A DNA stretch of 64,000 bases from Sphingorhabdus sp. EL138 (GCF_945890115.1 NZ_CAMDCK010000004.1:80388-144387); one strand, 5' to 3'. Shown: positions 1 through 8,394, counted from the first letter of the stretch. A program made the numbers and translations. The notes: generated from the letters alone by a model not told the origin.

Positions 1-120
1 CCAGAACCATCGTCCTTGGGCGGGCGCGGATTGTTCTACCAAAAAATTTGGCGAGACGCGGACAGTAATACCATCGGTGGTAGCGCTAAACGCGAAGAAG
101 GAATCCAAAATGCTCGTCAT
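1..120 (-). CDS. apaG: ApaG, N-terminal part (cut by window edge)
   Basis: The minus strand reads ATG at 120 and stays open to base 1, giving about 40 residues. They include ATTDGITVRV, then NFLVEQSAPAQGRWFW, which matches the N-terminal beta strands of ApaG. ApaG is a small FN3-like fold protein; in Salmonella it has been linked to Co2+/Mg2+ phenotypes, and its biochemical role is unclear. The start codon overlaps the metZ stop as ATGA (117-120), so translation is probably coupled to metZ. The rest of the gene (usual length about 125-135 residues) lies outside the window. Confidence 0.85.
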   Translation of the reverse strand, partial: MTSILDSFFAFSATTDGITVRVSPNFLVEQSAPAQGRWFW

Positions 121-1325
121 AAACCAGCGGCCCTGAGTGCCTGATCCAAATCTTCAATCAAATCAGCGGGATCTTCCAAGCCAACATTGATGCGGATCAA
201 GCCTTCGCCGACACCCATTGCCTCGCGGGCTTCGGGCCCCATGCCGTGATGCGTGGAGGATGCCGGGTGGCACATCAAACTGCGCGCATCGCCAATATTG
301 TTGGAAATGTCGATCAGCTGCAGCCCATTGAGCAAGGCATGCGCTTGTTCACGGCCACCATCGACCGAAAAGGCAAATATTGGTCCGCATGCCTTCATCT
401 GCTGCATCGCAAGCGCGTGTTGCGGGTGGCTTTCAAGGCCCGGGTGCATGATATGCGGCACGCGGCCTTCCAAGAATTTGCCGACCGCGAGCGCATTTTC
501 CGACTGCCGCATGGCGCGCAGTTCTAACGTCTCAAGCCCCTTATGCACCACCCATGCATTGAAGGGCGACAAATTAGGACCCGTGTTGCGCTGAAACGGC
601 AACAAAACCTCATCGATCCATTGTTGCGAACCGCAGACGGCGCCTGCCAACACGCGGCCCTGCCCGTCCATCAACTTTGTCGCGCTATACGCCACAACGT
701 CGGCGCCAAAGTCCATTGGCCGTTGCAAGACGCTGGTAGCAAAGGCGTTATCAACCACAGTCGTAATGCCATGCTCTTTCGCCAGACCGCAGACATAGGC
801 CATATCGACAATGTCCATCGTCGGGTTCGCAGGCGTTTCGAAGAAGAACACTTTCGTGTTTGGCTGAATCGCCGCCTTCCACGCGTCATTGTCGCGGCTG
901 TCGATGGTGGTTGTGGTGATACCCCATTTCGGCAGCAGATTGTCGGTCAGCCAGCGGCAAGAACCGAACGCGGCGCGCGCGGCAACGACATGGTCGCCCA
1001 TTTGCAACTGGCACAATAATGCCGTGGTCATCGCCGCCATACCCGTGGCTTGGGCACGGCACGCCTCGGCCCCTTCCATCAACGCAATGCGTTCTTCGAG
1101 CATTTGCACGGTCGGGTTTTGCAACCGCGAATAGGTCATGCCATCCTGTTCACCGGCAAAGCGCGCAGCAACGGTTTCAGCATCGTCATAGGTAAAGCCC
1201 GACGACAGGAATAAGGCCTCAGACGTTTCGCCATGCTCGCTGCGCCAAGTGCCGCCACGCACCGCTTGGGTGGCGGGACGCCAATGCCGGGTGATTTCGC
1301 GATTCTGGCCAGTGGTTTTCTTCAT
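117..1325 (-). CDS. metZ: O-succinylhomoserine sulfhydrylase (MetZ)
   Basis: A PLP enzyme of the Cys/Met metabolism family, 402 residues. It would make homocysteine directly from O-succinylhomoserine and sulfide in methionine synthesis. The PLP lysine is K217 in SATKLMDGQG. Upstream, ETPANPTM and VVDNAFAT carry the usual cofactor-binding aspartate region, and SRLQNPT near residue 66 is the phosphate-contacting loop. The family (MetZ versus MetB, MetC or MetY) is assigned from the overall sequence feel and the apaG neighbourhood, so the substrate is slightly less certain than the fold. It lies 27 bases downstream of leuB and overlaps apaG by four bases, so the three genes probably form one transcript. 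Confidence 0.92.
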   Translation of the reverse strand: MKKTTGQNREITRHWRPATQAVRGGTWRSEHGETSEALFLSSGFTYDDAETVAARFAGEQDGMTYSRLQNPTVQMLEERIALMEGAEACRAQATGMAAMTTALLCQLQMGDHVVAARAAFGSCRWLTDNLLPKWGITTTTIDSRDNDAWKAAIQPNTKVFFFETPANPTMDIVDMAYVCGLAKEHGITTVVDNAFATSVLQRPMDFGADVVAYSATKLMDGQGRVLAGAVCGSQQWIDEVLLPFQRNTGPNLSPFNAWVVHKGLETLELRAMRQSENALAVGKFLEGRVPHIMHPGLESHPQHALAMQQMKACGPIFAFSVDGGREQAHALLNGLQLIDISNNIGDARSLMCHPASSTHHGMGPEAREAMGVGEGLIRINVGLEDPADLIEDLDQALRAAGL

Positions 1326-1352
1326 AAGTTCGCTTTTCGGGGAGAGCGGGGT

Positions 1353-2399
1353 TCAGGTCAAGGCGGCAAGCACGGCATCACCCATTTCACGGGTCGAATG
1401 CGTGCCGCCAAGGTCGGGCGAGCGTGCGCCGCCAGATAGTGCCTTCGCAACAGCCGCTTCAATACGGTCGGCCATCGCGGGCAAGCCCAGCGAGTAACGC
1501 AGCATCATCGCGGCGGACAAGATGGTCGCAAGCGGATTGGCCTTGCCCTGCCCCGCGATATCGGGCGCGCTCCCGTGGATGGGCTCATATAAGCCTTTCT
1601 GGGCGGCATCCAGCGACGCGCTGGGCAACATGCCAATCGAGCCAGCGCACATGCTGGCCTGATCCGACAATATGTCGCCGAACAAATTGCCCGTCACGAT
1701 CACGTCAAACTGGCCGGGGTTACGCACCAATTGCATCGCGCAATTGTCGACATACATGTGGCTTAAGGTGACTTCGGGATATTCGGCATGAGTTTCGATG
1801 ACGACATCGCGCCACAATTGCGACGTTTCAAGCACATTGGCCTTGTCTACCGAGCATAATTTCTTGTCCCGTGCCATCGCGGTTTCGAAACCGACGCGGG
1901 CAATGCGGCGGACCTCATCCTCATTATAAGACATGACGTCATAGCCTTCGCGCTTGCCATCTGCGGTTTTGCGCATACCCTTTTCGCCAAAATAGACATC
2001 GCCATTGAGTTCGCGGACGATGACCATGTCGATTTGTGACGCAACTTCAGGACGCAGCGCGCTGGCGTCGGCCAATTCGGGAAAAAGGGTCGCGGGACGC
2101 AGATTGGCGAACAAGGACAGTTCCTTGCGCAGGCCCAATATCGCCTGTTCTGGGCGCAAATGCCGTTCCAGCGTATCGCAATCCGGATCACCTACAGCGC
2201 CAAACAATATTGCATCGGCGCGCTTGGCAAGCGCCAGCGTGTCGGCCGGTAATGGATGGCCAGTCGCCTTATACGCCGCACCGCCAACCAACGCCTCTTC
2301 ATAGGTCAGACCGTCGATGGCGAGCGCATCCAAAACGCGGCGTGCTTGCGTGATGACTTCGGGGCCAATTCCGTCCCCGGGTAACAAGGCAACTAACAT
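1353..2399 (-). CDS. leuB: 3-isopropylmalate dehydrogenase
   Basis: Cytosolic NAD-dependent oxidative decarboxylation of 3-isopropylmalate, the third step of leucine synthesis; 348 residues, the normal length. The N-terminus [11 protein letters not shown] is the isocitrate/isopropylmalate dehydrogenase start. The family signature [12 protein letters not shown] sits near residue 240, and the NAD-loop region [12 protein letters not shown] near residue 275 is the LeuB-type version. leuC and leuD are not in the window. It is the first gene of a likely leuB-metZ-apaG transcript. The upstream gap to 2622 is filled by palindromic repeats, so its promoter must lie close to or within them. Confidence 0.96.
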   Translation of the reverse strand: MLVALLPGDGIGPEVITQARRVLDALAIDGLTYEEALVGGAAYKATGHPLPADTLALAKRADAILFGAVGDPDCDTLERHLRPEQAILGLRKELSLFANLRPATLFPELADASALRPEVASQIDMVIVRELNGDVYFGEKGMRKTADGKREGYDVMSYNEDEVRRIARVGFETAMARDKKLCSVDKANVLETSQLWRDVVIETHAEYPEVTLSHMYVDNCAMQLVRNPGQFDVIVTGNLFGDILSDQASMCAGSIGMLPSASLDAAQKGLYEPIHGSAPDIAGQGKANPLATILSAAMMLRYSLGLPAMADRIEAAVAKALSGGARSPDLGGTHSTREMGDAVLAALT

Positions 2400-2421
2400 T
2401 CGACCTCACCTTCGATTTTTT

Positions 2422-2498
2422 CGTCACCCTAAATTTGTTTCAGGGCCTTAGCTTCGATCTGCCTGCAAGTAAGATACTGAAACAAGTTCAGCATGACG
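2422..2498. repeat. Inverted pair of dispersed palindromic repeats
   Basis: Two imperfect copies of a sphingomonad-type intergenic element face each other. Copy one is at 2422-2447 (CGTCACCCTAAATTTGTTTC core) and the reverse-oriented copy at 2473-2498 (ACTGAAACAAGTTCAGCATG core). Better-preserved copies of the same family lie at 56142-56168 and 56270-56295. The element is not inside any gene. Confidence 0.7.
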
Positions 2499-2568
2499 AT
2501 ACTGAAACGGCAGGCTTGTCCCCTGCCAACAGCAACGCAGTTATGCAACTATGTTCGCATTAAACACT

Positions 2569-2604
2569 CCGTCGCTCCAGCGCAGGCTGGGGCGACGGTT
2601 TTTT
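2569..2604 (+). repeat. Long hairpin repeat followed by T run
   Basis: Thirteen-base arms at 2569-2581 and 2586-2598 pair fully apart from one G-T wobble around the loop GCAG, and six T residues follow on the plus strand. It looks like a rho-independent terminator for plus-strand transcription, yet both flanking genes (recO and leuB) lie on the minus strand. The arm sequence is also of the type dispersed as repeats in sphingomonads. I therefore call it a repeat that could block antisense transcription. Confidence 0.55.
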
Positions 2605-2622
2605 ATGATATTGCAACGGCCA

Positions 2623-3213
2623 TCACACCGCCGCCCGTTTCAAACGCTCCACCAACCGTTCGCGGGCGGCCATGACATCGGCGCGGCGGTCGCCCAAGAC
2701 ATGCGCGACGAGCCGCTTGCGGGTCTGCGCCATCATGGCGACGGGCGCGTTGTCATTGTCCTGTTCTTCGGCATAGCCAAGTTCAGCCAGCAGCAATGTT
2801 TCATATTGCGCCACTGCCCCTGCCCACACCCGCGCCGCCGGGGCAAGTTCAATCGCGGATAGCAAACCATCCGCTGCGCTATGGATACGCAGATAAGGCA
2901 CACCCTCCGCCAAAGTCGCAGCAGTCAGCGCCGTGACCCAGTCAATCGCGGCAATCGCCAAGGGTTCGCTCAACAAATGCGCGCGGCTGTGCTCAAGTTC
3001 GGGCGTCAGGCGCGCCAATTGTCCGGCGATGCGCGTCCGCCATTCGCCCTTGATCACATTGCCGGGGATGAGGACGGGTCGCAATTGTCGGCCGCGCGCG
3101 CCTGCAACATAGCCCGCCAATATGCCATACTCCGCGGTAAAGCCGCGCACAATGGCGCCTGTTTCACCATGGTTGCGGACCGCGCAGATGATGGCTGATG
3201 CCGAAATGTCCAT
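2623..3213 (-). CDS. recO: DNA repair protein RecO (short form)
   Basis: Recombination mediator that helps load RecA at gaps together with RecR. The 196-residue protein has the RecO N-terminal OB-fold pattern: AIICAVRNHGETGAIVRGFT, then GYVAGARGRQLRPVLIPGN, then a helical C-terminal half. It is shorter than the roughly 240-residue E. coli protein and lacks an obvious zinc-binding cysteine cluster, which is common in this group. The start at 3213 gives the MDISASAIICAVRNHGETG beginning typical of the family. It is the last gene of a minus-strand run uvrC, WYL-like protein, recO. Confidence 0.88.
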   Translation of the reverse strand: MDISASAIICAVRNHGETGAIVRGFTAEYGILAGYVAGARGRQLRPVLIPGNVIKGEWRTRIAGQLARLTPELEHSRAHLLSEPLAIAAIDWVTALTAATLAEGVPYLRIHSAADGLLSAIELAPAARVWAGAVAQYETLLLAELGYAEEQDNDNAPVAMMAQTRKRLVAHVLGDRRADVMAARERLVERLKRAAV

Positions 3214-3250
3214 ATGCCCTCATGCCAAGACTGCGGCGTGAGGGGAAGTT

Positions 3251-3562
3251 TTATCCTGCGTCTGTGCTGACCATGAATAAGGTCACACCGGCATATTTTT
3301 CGGCCGAAGGTTCGAACGCAGCGTCAATGTCAAACGACTGGTCTGTGAGTTTCAGATCGTTGAGCCCCGATAAATGGAAAGCGCCAAGCTTCTTATCTCG
3401 TCGCGCCACGCCATGTTTTTCCAATATCACAGCATCGGTGAACAGCGCACTATGCTTGGAATATAAAACATGCGGGGCCAGCTTCATCGGCACATTATTA
3501 TACACCAAAGTGACACATTTCTTGAGCGCGATAGCTTCAAGCAACAGTTGATTGATCGTCAT
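3251..3562 (-). CDS. Small WYL-like domain protein
   Basis: A 103-residue protein of unknown function. The layout resembles a free-standing WYL-type domain: LLLEAIALKKCVTLVYNNVP, then LAPHVLYSKHSALFTDAVIL, then GAFHLSGLNDLKLTDQSFD. This matches the usual progression of an early helix, a central strand with an aromatic residue, the P-x-x-L strand, and a final strand with the L-x-x-F ending. No HTH is present. WYL domains usually bind ligands or nucleic acid in regulators and in helicases linked to DNA damage or phage defence. The family call is by eye and a profile search would decide it. It lies between uvrC and recO on the same strand, 37 bases before recO, which suggests a tie to DNA repair. 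Confidence 0.6.
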   Translation of the reverse strand: MTINQLLLEAIALKKCVTLVYNNVPMKLAPHVLYSKHSALFTDAVILEKHGVARRDKKLGAFHLSGLNDLKLTDQSFDIDAAFEPSAEKYAGVTLFMVSTDAG

Positions 3563-3632
3563 AAGTTGTCTCTATCGCACCCGCTTCGCCATGCAATCAA
3601 AATAGCGGCACAACATTCCTCTACGGCCGGCA

Positions 3633-5576
3633 TCAGCCGTTGCTGTGATAAAAATCATAGACCGTTTGTGCAACGGCGGCAGATACGCCGGGGGCCTTCT
3701 GCAAATCCTCAAGGCTAGCATTGCGCACGGCGCGGGCGGTGCCGAAATGCATCAATAGTGCCTTTTTGCGCGATGGGCCAATACCCGGAACTTCGTCAAG
3801 CGGGCTTACGGTAATGGCCTTGCTGCGTTTCGCGCGGTGCGCACCAATGGCGAAACGGTGCGCCTCGTCACGCAGCCGCTGCAAATAAAACATGACAGGT
3901 GCGTTGACGGGCAAGGTAAATTCGCGACCATCGGGGAAGTGAAAGGTTTCGCGGCCCGCATGGCGGTCGGGGCCTTTGGACACGCCGATAAAGGCGACAT
4001 CCTCCACACACAGTTCACGCACGATTTGCATGACAGCGCTCATTTGTCCCTTGCCCCCGTCGATCAAGACAAGGTCCGGCCAGTTTTCATCGCGTTCCTG
4101 TTCCCCTTCCTCAGCCATCAGCCGACCAAATCGCCGCGCCATGACTTCGCGCATCATGGCAAAGTCATCACCGGGCGCAGTGTCCGGGTTTTTGATGTTG
4201 AACTTGCGATATTGGCCCTTGATGAAACCTTCCGGCCCCGCCACGATCATCGCGCCCAGCGCGTTGGTCCCCTGAATATGGCTGTTGTCATAGACTTCGA
4301 TCCGACGCGGCGGCTCGGGCAATTCAAACAAGTCAGCCGCCTCTTGCAGCAATTTACCCTGCGTGGTGCTCTCCGCCAGTCTGCGGTCCAGCGCTTCTTC
4401 GGCGTTACGCGTCGCTTGTTTGACCAAGCGCACACGGTCGCCGCGTTGCGGCATGCTGATTTCGATCTTGCGTTCGGCACGTTCGGACAGAGCTTGCGCC
4501 AACAAATCTACCTCAGTCAGTTGCCGATCGAGGAAAATGGATTTTGCAGGGGGTACATCCTCATAAAATTGCGCGAGGAAGCTGGTGAACACTTCGTCCT
4601 CGCTCATTTCGGCCACATGCGCAGGGAAGAAAGATCGATGCCCCCAATTTTGCCCGCCGCGAATGAAAAATGCCTGGATGCCCATCACCCCATTGCGATG
4701 CGCCAGCGCAAAAATATCTGCGTCGCCCACGCCTTCTGCGTTAATCGCCTGCGACCCTTGAATGAAGGTCAGCGCCCCAAGCCGGTCGCGGACCATGGCA
4801 GCGCGCTCGAAATCAAGGGCTTCGGCCGCAGACTCCATCTCCTTGGCCAGTTTCGCCTGCACAGCGGAGGATTTGCCGTCGAGGAAGGATTTGGCATCCG
4901 CGACAAGACTGTCATAGGACGCGTCGTCAATCCGCCCGACACAAGGTGCGGAGCAACGCTTGATTTGATACAGCAAACAAGGCCGATCGCGATTGTTAAA
5001 GAAGCTGTCGGTGCAGCTTCGTAGCAAAAATAGCTTTTGCAGCGCGTTCAATGTTTGGTTGACGGAACCAGCGCTGGCGAACGGGCCGTAATATTGTCCC
5101 TTATGCCGCCGCGCACCGCGATGTTTTTGGATGCGCGGAAATTTATGGTCGGCGCGCAACAGGATGAAGGGAAAGCTTTTGTCGTCACGCAGCAGCACAT
5201 TGTAAGCGGGGCGGTAACGCTTAATCAGCTGCGCCTCCAGCAACAGCGCCTCAGCCTCGCTATTGGTGGTGACGATGGTCATGGATCGCGTCAACGCGAC
5301 CATCCGGCGCAAGCGGTTGGCTAGCCGGTCAATCTGCACATAATTGCCGACGCGATTTTTTAAAGCGCGGGCCTTACCGACATAAAGCACATCCCCCTTC
5401 GCATCGTGCATACGGTAGACGCCGGGTTTGAGCGGAAGGGTCTTCAGAACATTTCGGATCGCGGCGATGCCGGTATCGAAATCTGGTGTATCCGCACCGC
5501 GCACCGCAAAAGTCGCCTTTTCCTCGCTAAAGCGGGAGGCTGCATTGGGTTGATCGGGGCGGTCGGCTTTGGACAT
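3633..5576 (-). CDS. uvrC: Excinuclease ABC subunit C
   Basis: Incises DNA on both sides of a lesion in nucleotide excision repair, working with UvrA and UvrB. From the chosen start the protein has 647 residues. Domains in order: GIY-YIG nuclease (GVYRMHDAKGDVLYVGKARA near residue 50); UvrB-interacting UVR segment (LAKEMESAAEALDFERAAMV); RNase H-like second nuclease (YDNSHIQGTNALGAMIVAG and LVLIDGGKGQ); and a C-terminal helix-hairpin-helix (EVPGIGPSRKKALL). The open frame continues upstream to 5750, but that part is translated intergenic repeat, so I start at MSKADRPDQ (5576). The Met at 5588 is a close alternative. Confidence 0.94.
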   Translation of the reverse strand: MSKADRPDQPNAASRFSEEKATFAVRGADTPDFDTGIAAIRNVLKTLPLKPGVYRMHDAKGDVLYVGKARALKNRVGNYVQIDRLANRLRRMVALTRSMTIVTTNSEAEALLLEAQLIKRYRPAYNVLLRDDKSFPFILLRADHKFPRIQKHRGARRHKGQYYGPFASAGSVNQTLNALQKLFLLRSCTDSFFNNRDRPCLLYQIKRCSAPCVGRIDDASYDSLVADAKSFLDGKSSAVQAKLAKEMESAAEALDFERAAMVRDRLGALTFIQGSQAINAEGVGDADIFALAHRNGVMGIQAFFIRGGQNWGHRSFFPAHVAEMSEDEVFTSFLAQFYEDVPPAKSIFLDRQLTEVDLLAQALSERAERKIEISMPQRGDRVRLVKQATRNAEEALDRRLAESTTQGKLLQEAADLFELPEPPRRIEVYDNSHIQGTNALGAMIVAGPEGFIKGQYRKFNIKNPDTAPGDDFAMMREVMARRFGRLMAEEGEQERDENWPDLVLIDGGKGQMSAVMQIVRELCVEDVAFIGVSKGPDRHAGRETFHFPDGREFTLPVNAPVMFYLQRLRDEAHRFAIGAHRAKRSKAITVSPLDEVPGIGPSRKKALLMHFGTARAVRNASLEDLQKAPGVSAAVAQTVYDFYHSNG

Positions 5577-5689
5577 CTTGCCTGCCATGTAGGCGGAGCC
5601 AACGGCATACTCAATGTCATTCCGGTGGGAAGCAACGATGCGCATATGGATCGTAATTCCACCAGATGCGGAGTCCGTTGCATACCCAT

Positions 5690-5799
5690 CGTCATTCCCG
5701 CGCAGGCGGGAAACTAACTCCGGACTCATAACTGCTCCAAAACGGCTCATTGCTAACTGAGAGCGCAGGAGTTGGATTCCCGCCTAGACGGGAATGACG
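5690..5799. repeat. Inverted pair of GTCATTCCCG-type repeats
   Basis: The copy at 5690-5712 reads GTCATTCCCG followed by CGCAGGCGGGAA. A reverse-oriented copy lies at 5774-5799 (GGATTCCCGC, CTAGACGGGAATGACG). Each copy is itself a short palindrome, and the pair can fold together. It fills the space between atpF and uvrC and is wrongly translated in the long form of the uvrC reading frame. Confidence 0.75.
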
Positions 5800-5817
5800 A
5801 CATTAGGGAACGTAGGC

Positions 5818-6438
5818 TTAGTTCAGCGACGCAATCGATTGGTCGATCAACGCCGCATCCGACTTTGCGTCATGATGCGCGGCGATCAGTTGCGCGGCAG
5901 CCGCAGCAGCAGCCGTGGCCGCAGTCTTGCGGACATCGGCAATAGCGGCGCGTTCGGCGGCGGCAATTTTGTCTTCGGCGGCTTGCGCACGGCGGCCAAT
6001 CAACGCAGTAGCGTCGGACTTAGCACGCGATACGATCAACTTGGCTTCTTCTTCCGCCGCAGCCTTCATCGCTTCGGCGTCAATCGCAGCTTGCTTGGCC
6101 TTGGCTTCATATTCAGCCTTGATGGCTTCTGCTTCGGCACGCAAAGCGGTTGCCTGATCCAATTGTGCGCGAATGCCTGCAATCTGGCTGTCCAGCGCGC
6201 CTGCGATCATCGCAGGGACTTTCTTCCAGATCGCCAATGCAATCACCGCGAGCATCGCCAATGCGACGAGCATAGAGGCGTCAAAGCCCAGCGCCGACGG
6301 CGTTACATGTTCTTCCGCACCAGAATGTGCTTCGGTTGTGGCATGTGTTTCGGCGGCTGGCGCGGCAATCGCGGCTGCTTCTGTTGCAGGCGCGGTTGCC
6401 GTTGTGGCCGATTCAGTTGCTATTGTTGGATTAGCCAT
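5818..6438 (-). CDS. atpF: F0 ATP synthase subunit b
   Basis: Peripheral stalk subunit of the F1F0 ATP synthase, 206 residues. Residues 1-50 are an unusual Ala/Thr/Glu/His-rich extension. A single membrane helix follows (MLVALAMLAVIALAIW, about 56-71), and then a long charged Ala-rich coiled coil to about residue 190 (AEAEAIKAEYEAKAKQAA and similar). It overlaps the b' gene upstream by 8 bases, so it is translationally coupled. It is the last gene of the F0 operon; the F1 genes (atpHAGDC) are elsewhere, as in other alphaproteobacteria. Confidence 0.9.
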   Translation of the reverse strand: MANPTIATESATTATAPATEAAAIAAPAAETHATTEAHSGAEEHVTPSALGFDASMLVALAMLAVIALAIWKKVPAMIAGALDSQIAGIRAQLDQATALRAEAEAIKAEYEAKAKQAAIDAEAMKAAAEEEAKLIVSRAKSDATALIGRRAQAAEDKIAAAERAAIADVRKTAATAAAAAAAQLIAAHHDAKSDAALIDQSIASLN

Positions 6439-6925
6439 GCGACATTACCGCCTTCACTGCTTTTGCGGCTTGCGCAGAGGTGACCTTGGCACCAGAAACC
6501 TTAGCAACGATGTCAGCCGCGGCTTCTGCGGCCATGGCTTCGATGCCGGATAATGCTTTTGCAGTTGCCTTAGCCAATGCCGCGTCGGCAGCGGCGATCT
6601 TTGCGCTGATTTCTGCGTCAGCCTTCGCCAGACGCGCATCGGCGTCCTTCGCGGCTTTCGCCTTGGCAGCGGTGGATTTGGCTTGCGCCTCGGCCCGCGC
6701 CGCCGTCAAATCAGCAGCCCCGCTGTCGCCCAGATTATTGGCCTCTGCCCGCGCATGTTCCGCAGCAGCAAGGTCGTCCGCAATCTTGCGATCGCGCGCG
6801 TTCATGGTTGCCTCCACCTTTGGCAACATGATCCGGCCGACCGTAAAATAGATCAAGCCAAAGACAATCAAAAGCCAAAAGAACTGCGATGCATAGGTTG
6901 CAAGGATCTGACTAATCTGGGGCAT
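6431..6925 (-). CDS. atpF': F0 ATP synthase subunit b'
   Basis: Second, diverged b-type stalk subunit (b'), 164 residues; the b and b' proteins form a heterodimer in alphaproteobacteria and photosynthetic organisms. It starts with MPQISQILATYASQFFWLLI and has one N-terminal membrane helix (about 12-30) ending in YFTVGRIMLPKVEATMNARD, the usual b' junction. An Ala-rich coiled coil makes up the rest. It sits 58 bases after atpE and overlaps atpF. Confidence 0.92.
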   Translation of the reverse strand: MPQISQILATYASQFFWLLIVFGLIYFTVGRIMLPKVEATMNARDRKIADDLAAAEHARAEANNLGDSGAADLTAARAEAQAKSTAAKAKAAKDADARLAKADAEISAKIAAADAALAKATAKALSGIEAMAAEAAADIVAKVSGAKVTSAQAAKAVKAVMSHG

Positions 6926-6983
6926 ATTATCCGTTCGTCCTTATGAAAGAATGCCCCGGCGCAGTGCCGGGGCGAACCGTCAG

Positions 6984-7211
6984 TTAGGCAACGAAGATCA
7001 GGATCATCGCGATAACGAACGCGAGCAGACCAAGAAGTTCGACGGCGGCAAAGCCGATGAACAGACGGCCCTGTTGGCTGTCGGCTGCTGCAGGGTTACG
7101 CAATGCGCCCTGAAGGAACGAGCTAAAAACGTTACCAACACCGCCAGCGGCGATACCGGCACCAATTGCTGCCAGACCGGCACCGATCATTTGGGCTGCT
7201 TCTGCGTCCAT
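6984..7211 (-). CDS. atpE: F0 ATP synthase subunit c
   Basis: Proteolipid of the proton-driven rotor ring, 75 residues, two membrane helices. The proton-carrying carboxylate is E58 in GFAAVELLGLL, and the polar loop between the helices is RNPAAADSQQGR. The first helix has the Gly-rich packing pattern GAGLAAIGAGIAAGGVG. Nothing in the sequence suggests sodium specificity (no Gln/Ser/Thr ligand set around E58 that I can see). It lies between atpB and the b' gene. Confidence 0.96.
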   Translation of the reverse strand: MDAEAAQMIGAGLAAIGAGIAAGGVGNVFSSFLQGALRNPAAADSQQGRLFIGFAAVELLGLLAFVIAMILIFVA

Positions 7212-7253
7212 GATAATAACTCCTGTTGAAAAATAAACTTAGTGGTTGAAATA

Positions 7254-8045
7254 TTAGTGCAAATTGACGGCGTCGTTAATGTACAGCGACGTCAAAAGCG
7301 CGAAAACATAGGCTTGAATTGCACATACGAGCAGTTCGAGCAAAGTGATGCCAATCATCAGCAAAAAAGCAGGGAAGCTGACAATCAGCGGAACCCATGC
7401 GGCTTCGGCGTTCAGGCCGTTGATCACAAATCCGGCGAGAACCTTCATCATGATATGCCCTGCCGTCATGGCGACGAACAAACGCAGCGCAAGGCTGAAA
7501 GGACGGATCATGAACGAGAAAAGTTCGATAACCGGGATCAGCCATAGCAGCCACCATGGCGTACCTTGCGGTACAAAAAGGCTAAAGAAATGCAGGCCAT
7601 GCTTCCAGAAGCCCACAACCAAAACAGTACCGAAGCTGAACAAAGCCAGCACGGCCGTTACCGTCAGGTGGCTCGTAATGGTGAAAGGATGCACGCCGGG
7701 GACGATGCCAAAGGGCATCATGCCCATGAAGTTCGCCATCAGGATGAACATGAACAACGAGAACACCAAAGGCACATATTTCTTGCCTTCGGGACCGACA
7801 TTTGCGGTCAACATATTGTTGATGAAGCCCGTTGCGCCTTCGACAGCCATTTGCCAGCGGCCGGGGACCATTTCGCGCTTCATTCCGCCCGCCATGAACA
7901 GCCATAAAGCGCCAAGGACAAGCACCATGAACAACGAAGAGTTGGTGAAGGAGACGTCATAACCAGCAAGTTCAAGCTGCGCGAGCGGCTCAATCTTGAA
8001 CTGGTACATCGGATCGATTTTGCCGCTTTCGCCTGCCACGTTCAC
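7254..8045 (-). CDS. atpB: F0 ATP synthase subunit a
   Basis: Membrane stator subunit that carries the proton half-channels, 263 residues with about six helices. The essential arginine lies in the fourth-helix stretch IRPFSLALRLFVAMTAGH, the subunit-a signature. The C-terminal helix (LLELLVCAIQAYVFALLTSLY) carries the Q-x-Y-V-F pattern of the proton path. It starts at 8045, 31 bases after atpI, and atpE follows after 42 bases. Confidence 0.96.
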   Translation of the reverse strand: MNVAGESGKIDPMYQFKIEPLAQLELAGYDVSFTNSSLFMVLVLGALWLFMAGGMKREMVPGRWQMAVEGATGFINNMLTANVGPEGKKYVPLVFSLFMFILMANFMGMMPFGIVPGVHPFTITSHLTVTAVLALFSFGTVLVVGFWKHGLHFFSLFVPQGTPWWLLWLIPVIELFSFMIRPFSLALRLFVAMTAGHIMMKVLAGFVINGLNAEAAWVPLIVSFPAFLLMIGITLLELLVCAIQAYVFALLTSLYINDAVNLH

Positions 8046-8076
8046 TACCCTGTTAAATACACGTCAAGCGCCCGGT

Positions 8077-8394
8077 TTAGTCCGGACGCTCAGCTGAAAT
8101 CTTTATTATGTTCCTGAAGGCGACCGCGATGCCCAAAAACATGCACGTCAACAGGAGCGCAGGTGCGATACCCAGCCAGCGGTCCAAGACCCAGCCAACC
8201 AAAGCACCACCAGCCGGACCCGCAATCAGCTCGGTCAAAACCCTGTTCCCTTGCCGCATTCCTTTGGCCGGAACCTGATCCTTACCAGCGCGAACCGCTT
8301 CGGCCTTCCGCGCCGCTTTCAGCTGCAAATCTAACGAATCGAGCCGAGCGTCACTTGTGCCGTCATTGTCCTGCCCGGGATTATTTGAATTCAT
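8077..8394 (-). CDS. atpI: ATP synthase assembly protein AtpI
   Basis: A 105-residue protein with a hydrophilic N-terminal half and two membrane helices (ELIAGPAGGALVGWVLDRW and PALLLTCMFLGIAVAF). This is the AtpI/AtpR-type layout of alphaproteobacteria, including the conserved G-x-x-x-G-W-x-x-D-R-W pattern. AtpI is thought to help c-ring assembly and possibly Mg2+ supply. It is the first gene of the F0 operon, so the operon promoter should lie in 8395-8520. Confidence 0.88.
   Translation of the reverse strand: MNSNNPGQDNDGTSDARLDSLDLQLKAARKAEAVRAGKDQVPAKGMRQGNRVLTELIAGPAGGALVGWVLDRWLGIAPALLLTCMFLGIAVAFRNIIKISAERPD

Noticed and set aside
1..120. Apparent frameshift in the apaG start region
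   Set aside because: A careful count of the T run on the minus strand gives a continuous frame (PNFLVEQSAP); the shift was a counting error.
246..1134. Several plus-strand open frames across metZ
   Set aside because: They are antisense shadows of the clear metZ coding frame and have no family resemblance.
2569..2604. Terminator for recO or leuB
   Set aside because: The T run is on the plus strand, whereas both neighbouring genes are on the minus strand, so it cannot end their transcripts; kept as a repeat.
2400..2622. Riboswitch before leuB-metZ
   Set aside because: The gap is accounted for by dispersed palindromic repeats, and I could not find a SAM or other known aptamer core.
3837..5024. 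395-codon plus-strand open frame
   Set aside because: Despite its length it is the antisense of uvrC; composition is rich in His, Arg and Gln as expected for a shadow frame, and no domain is visible.
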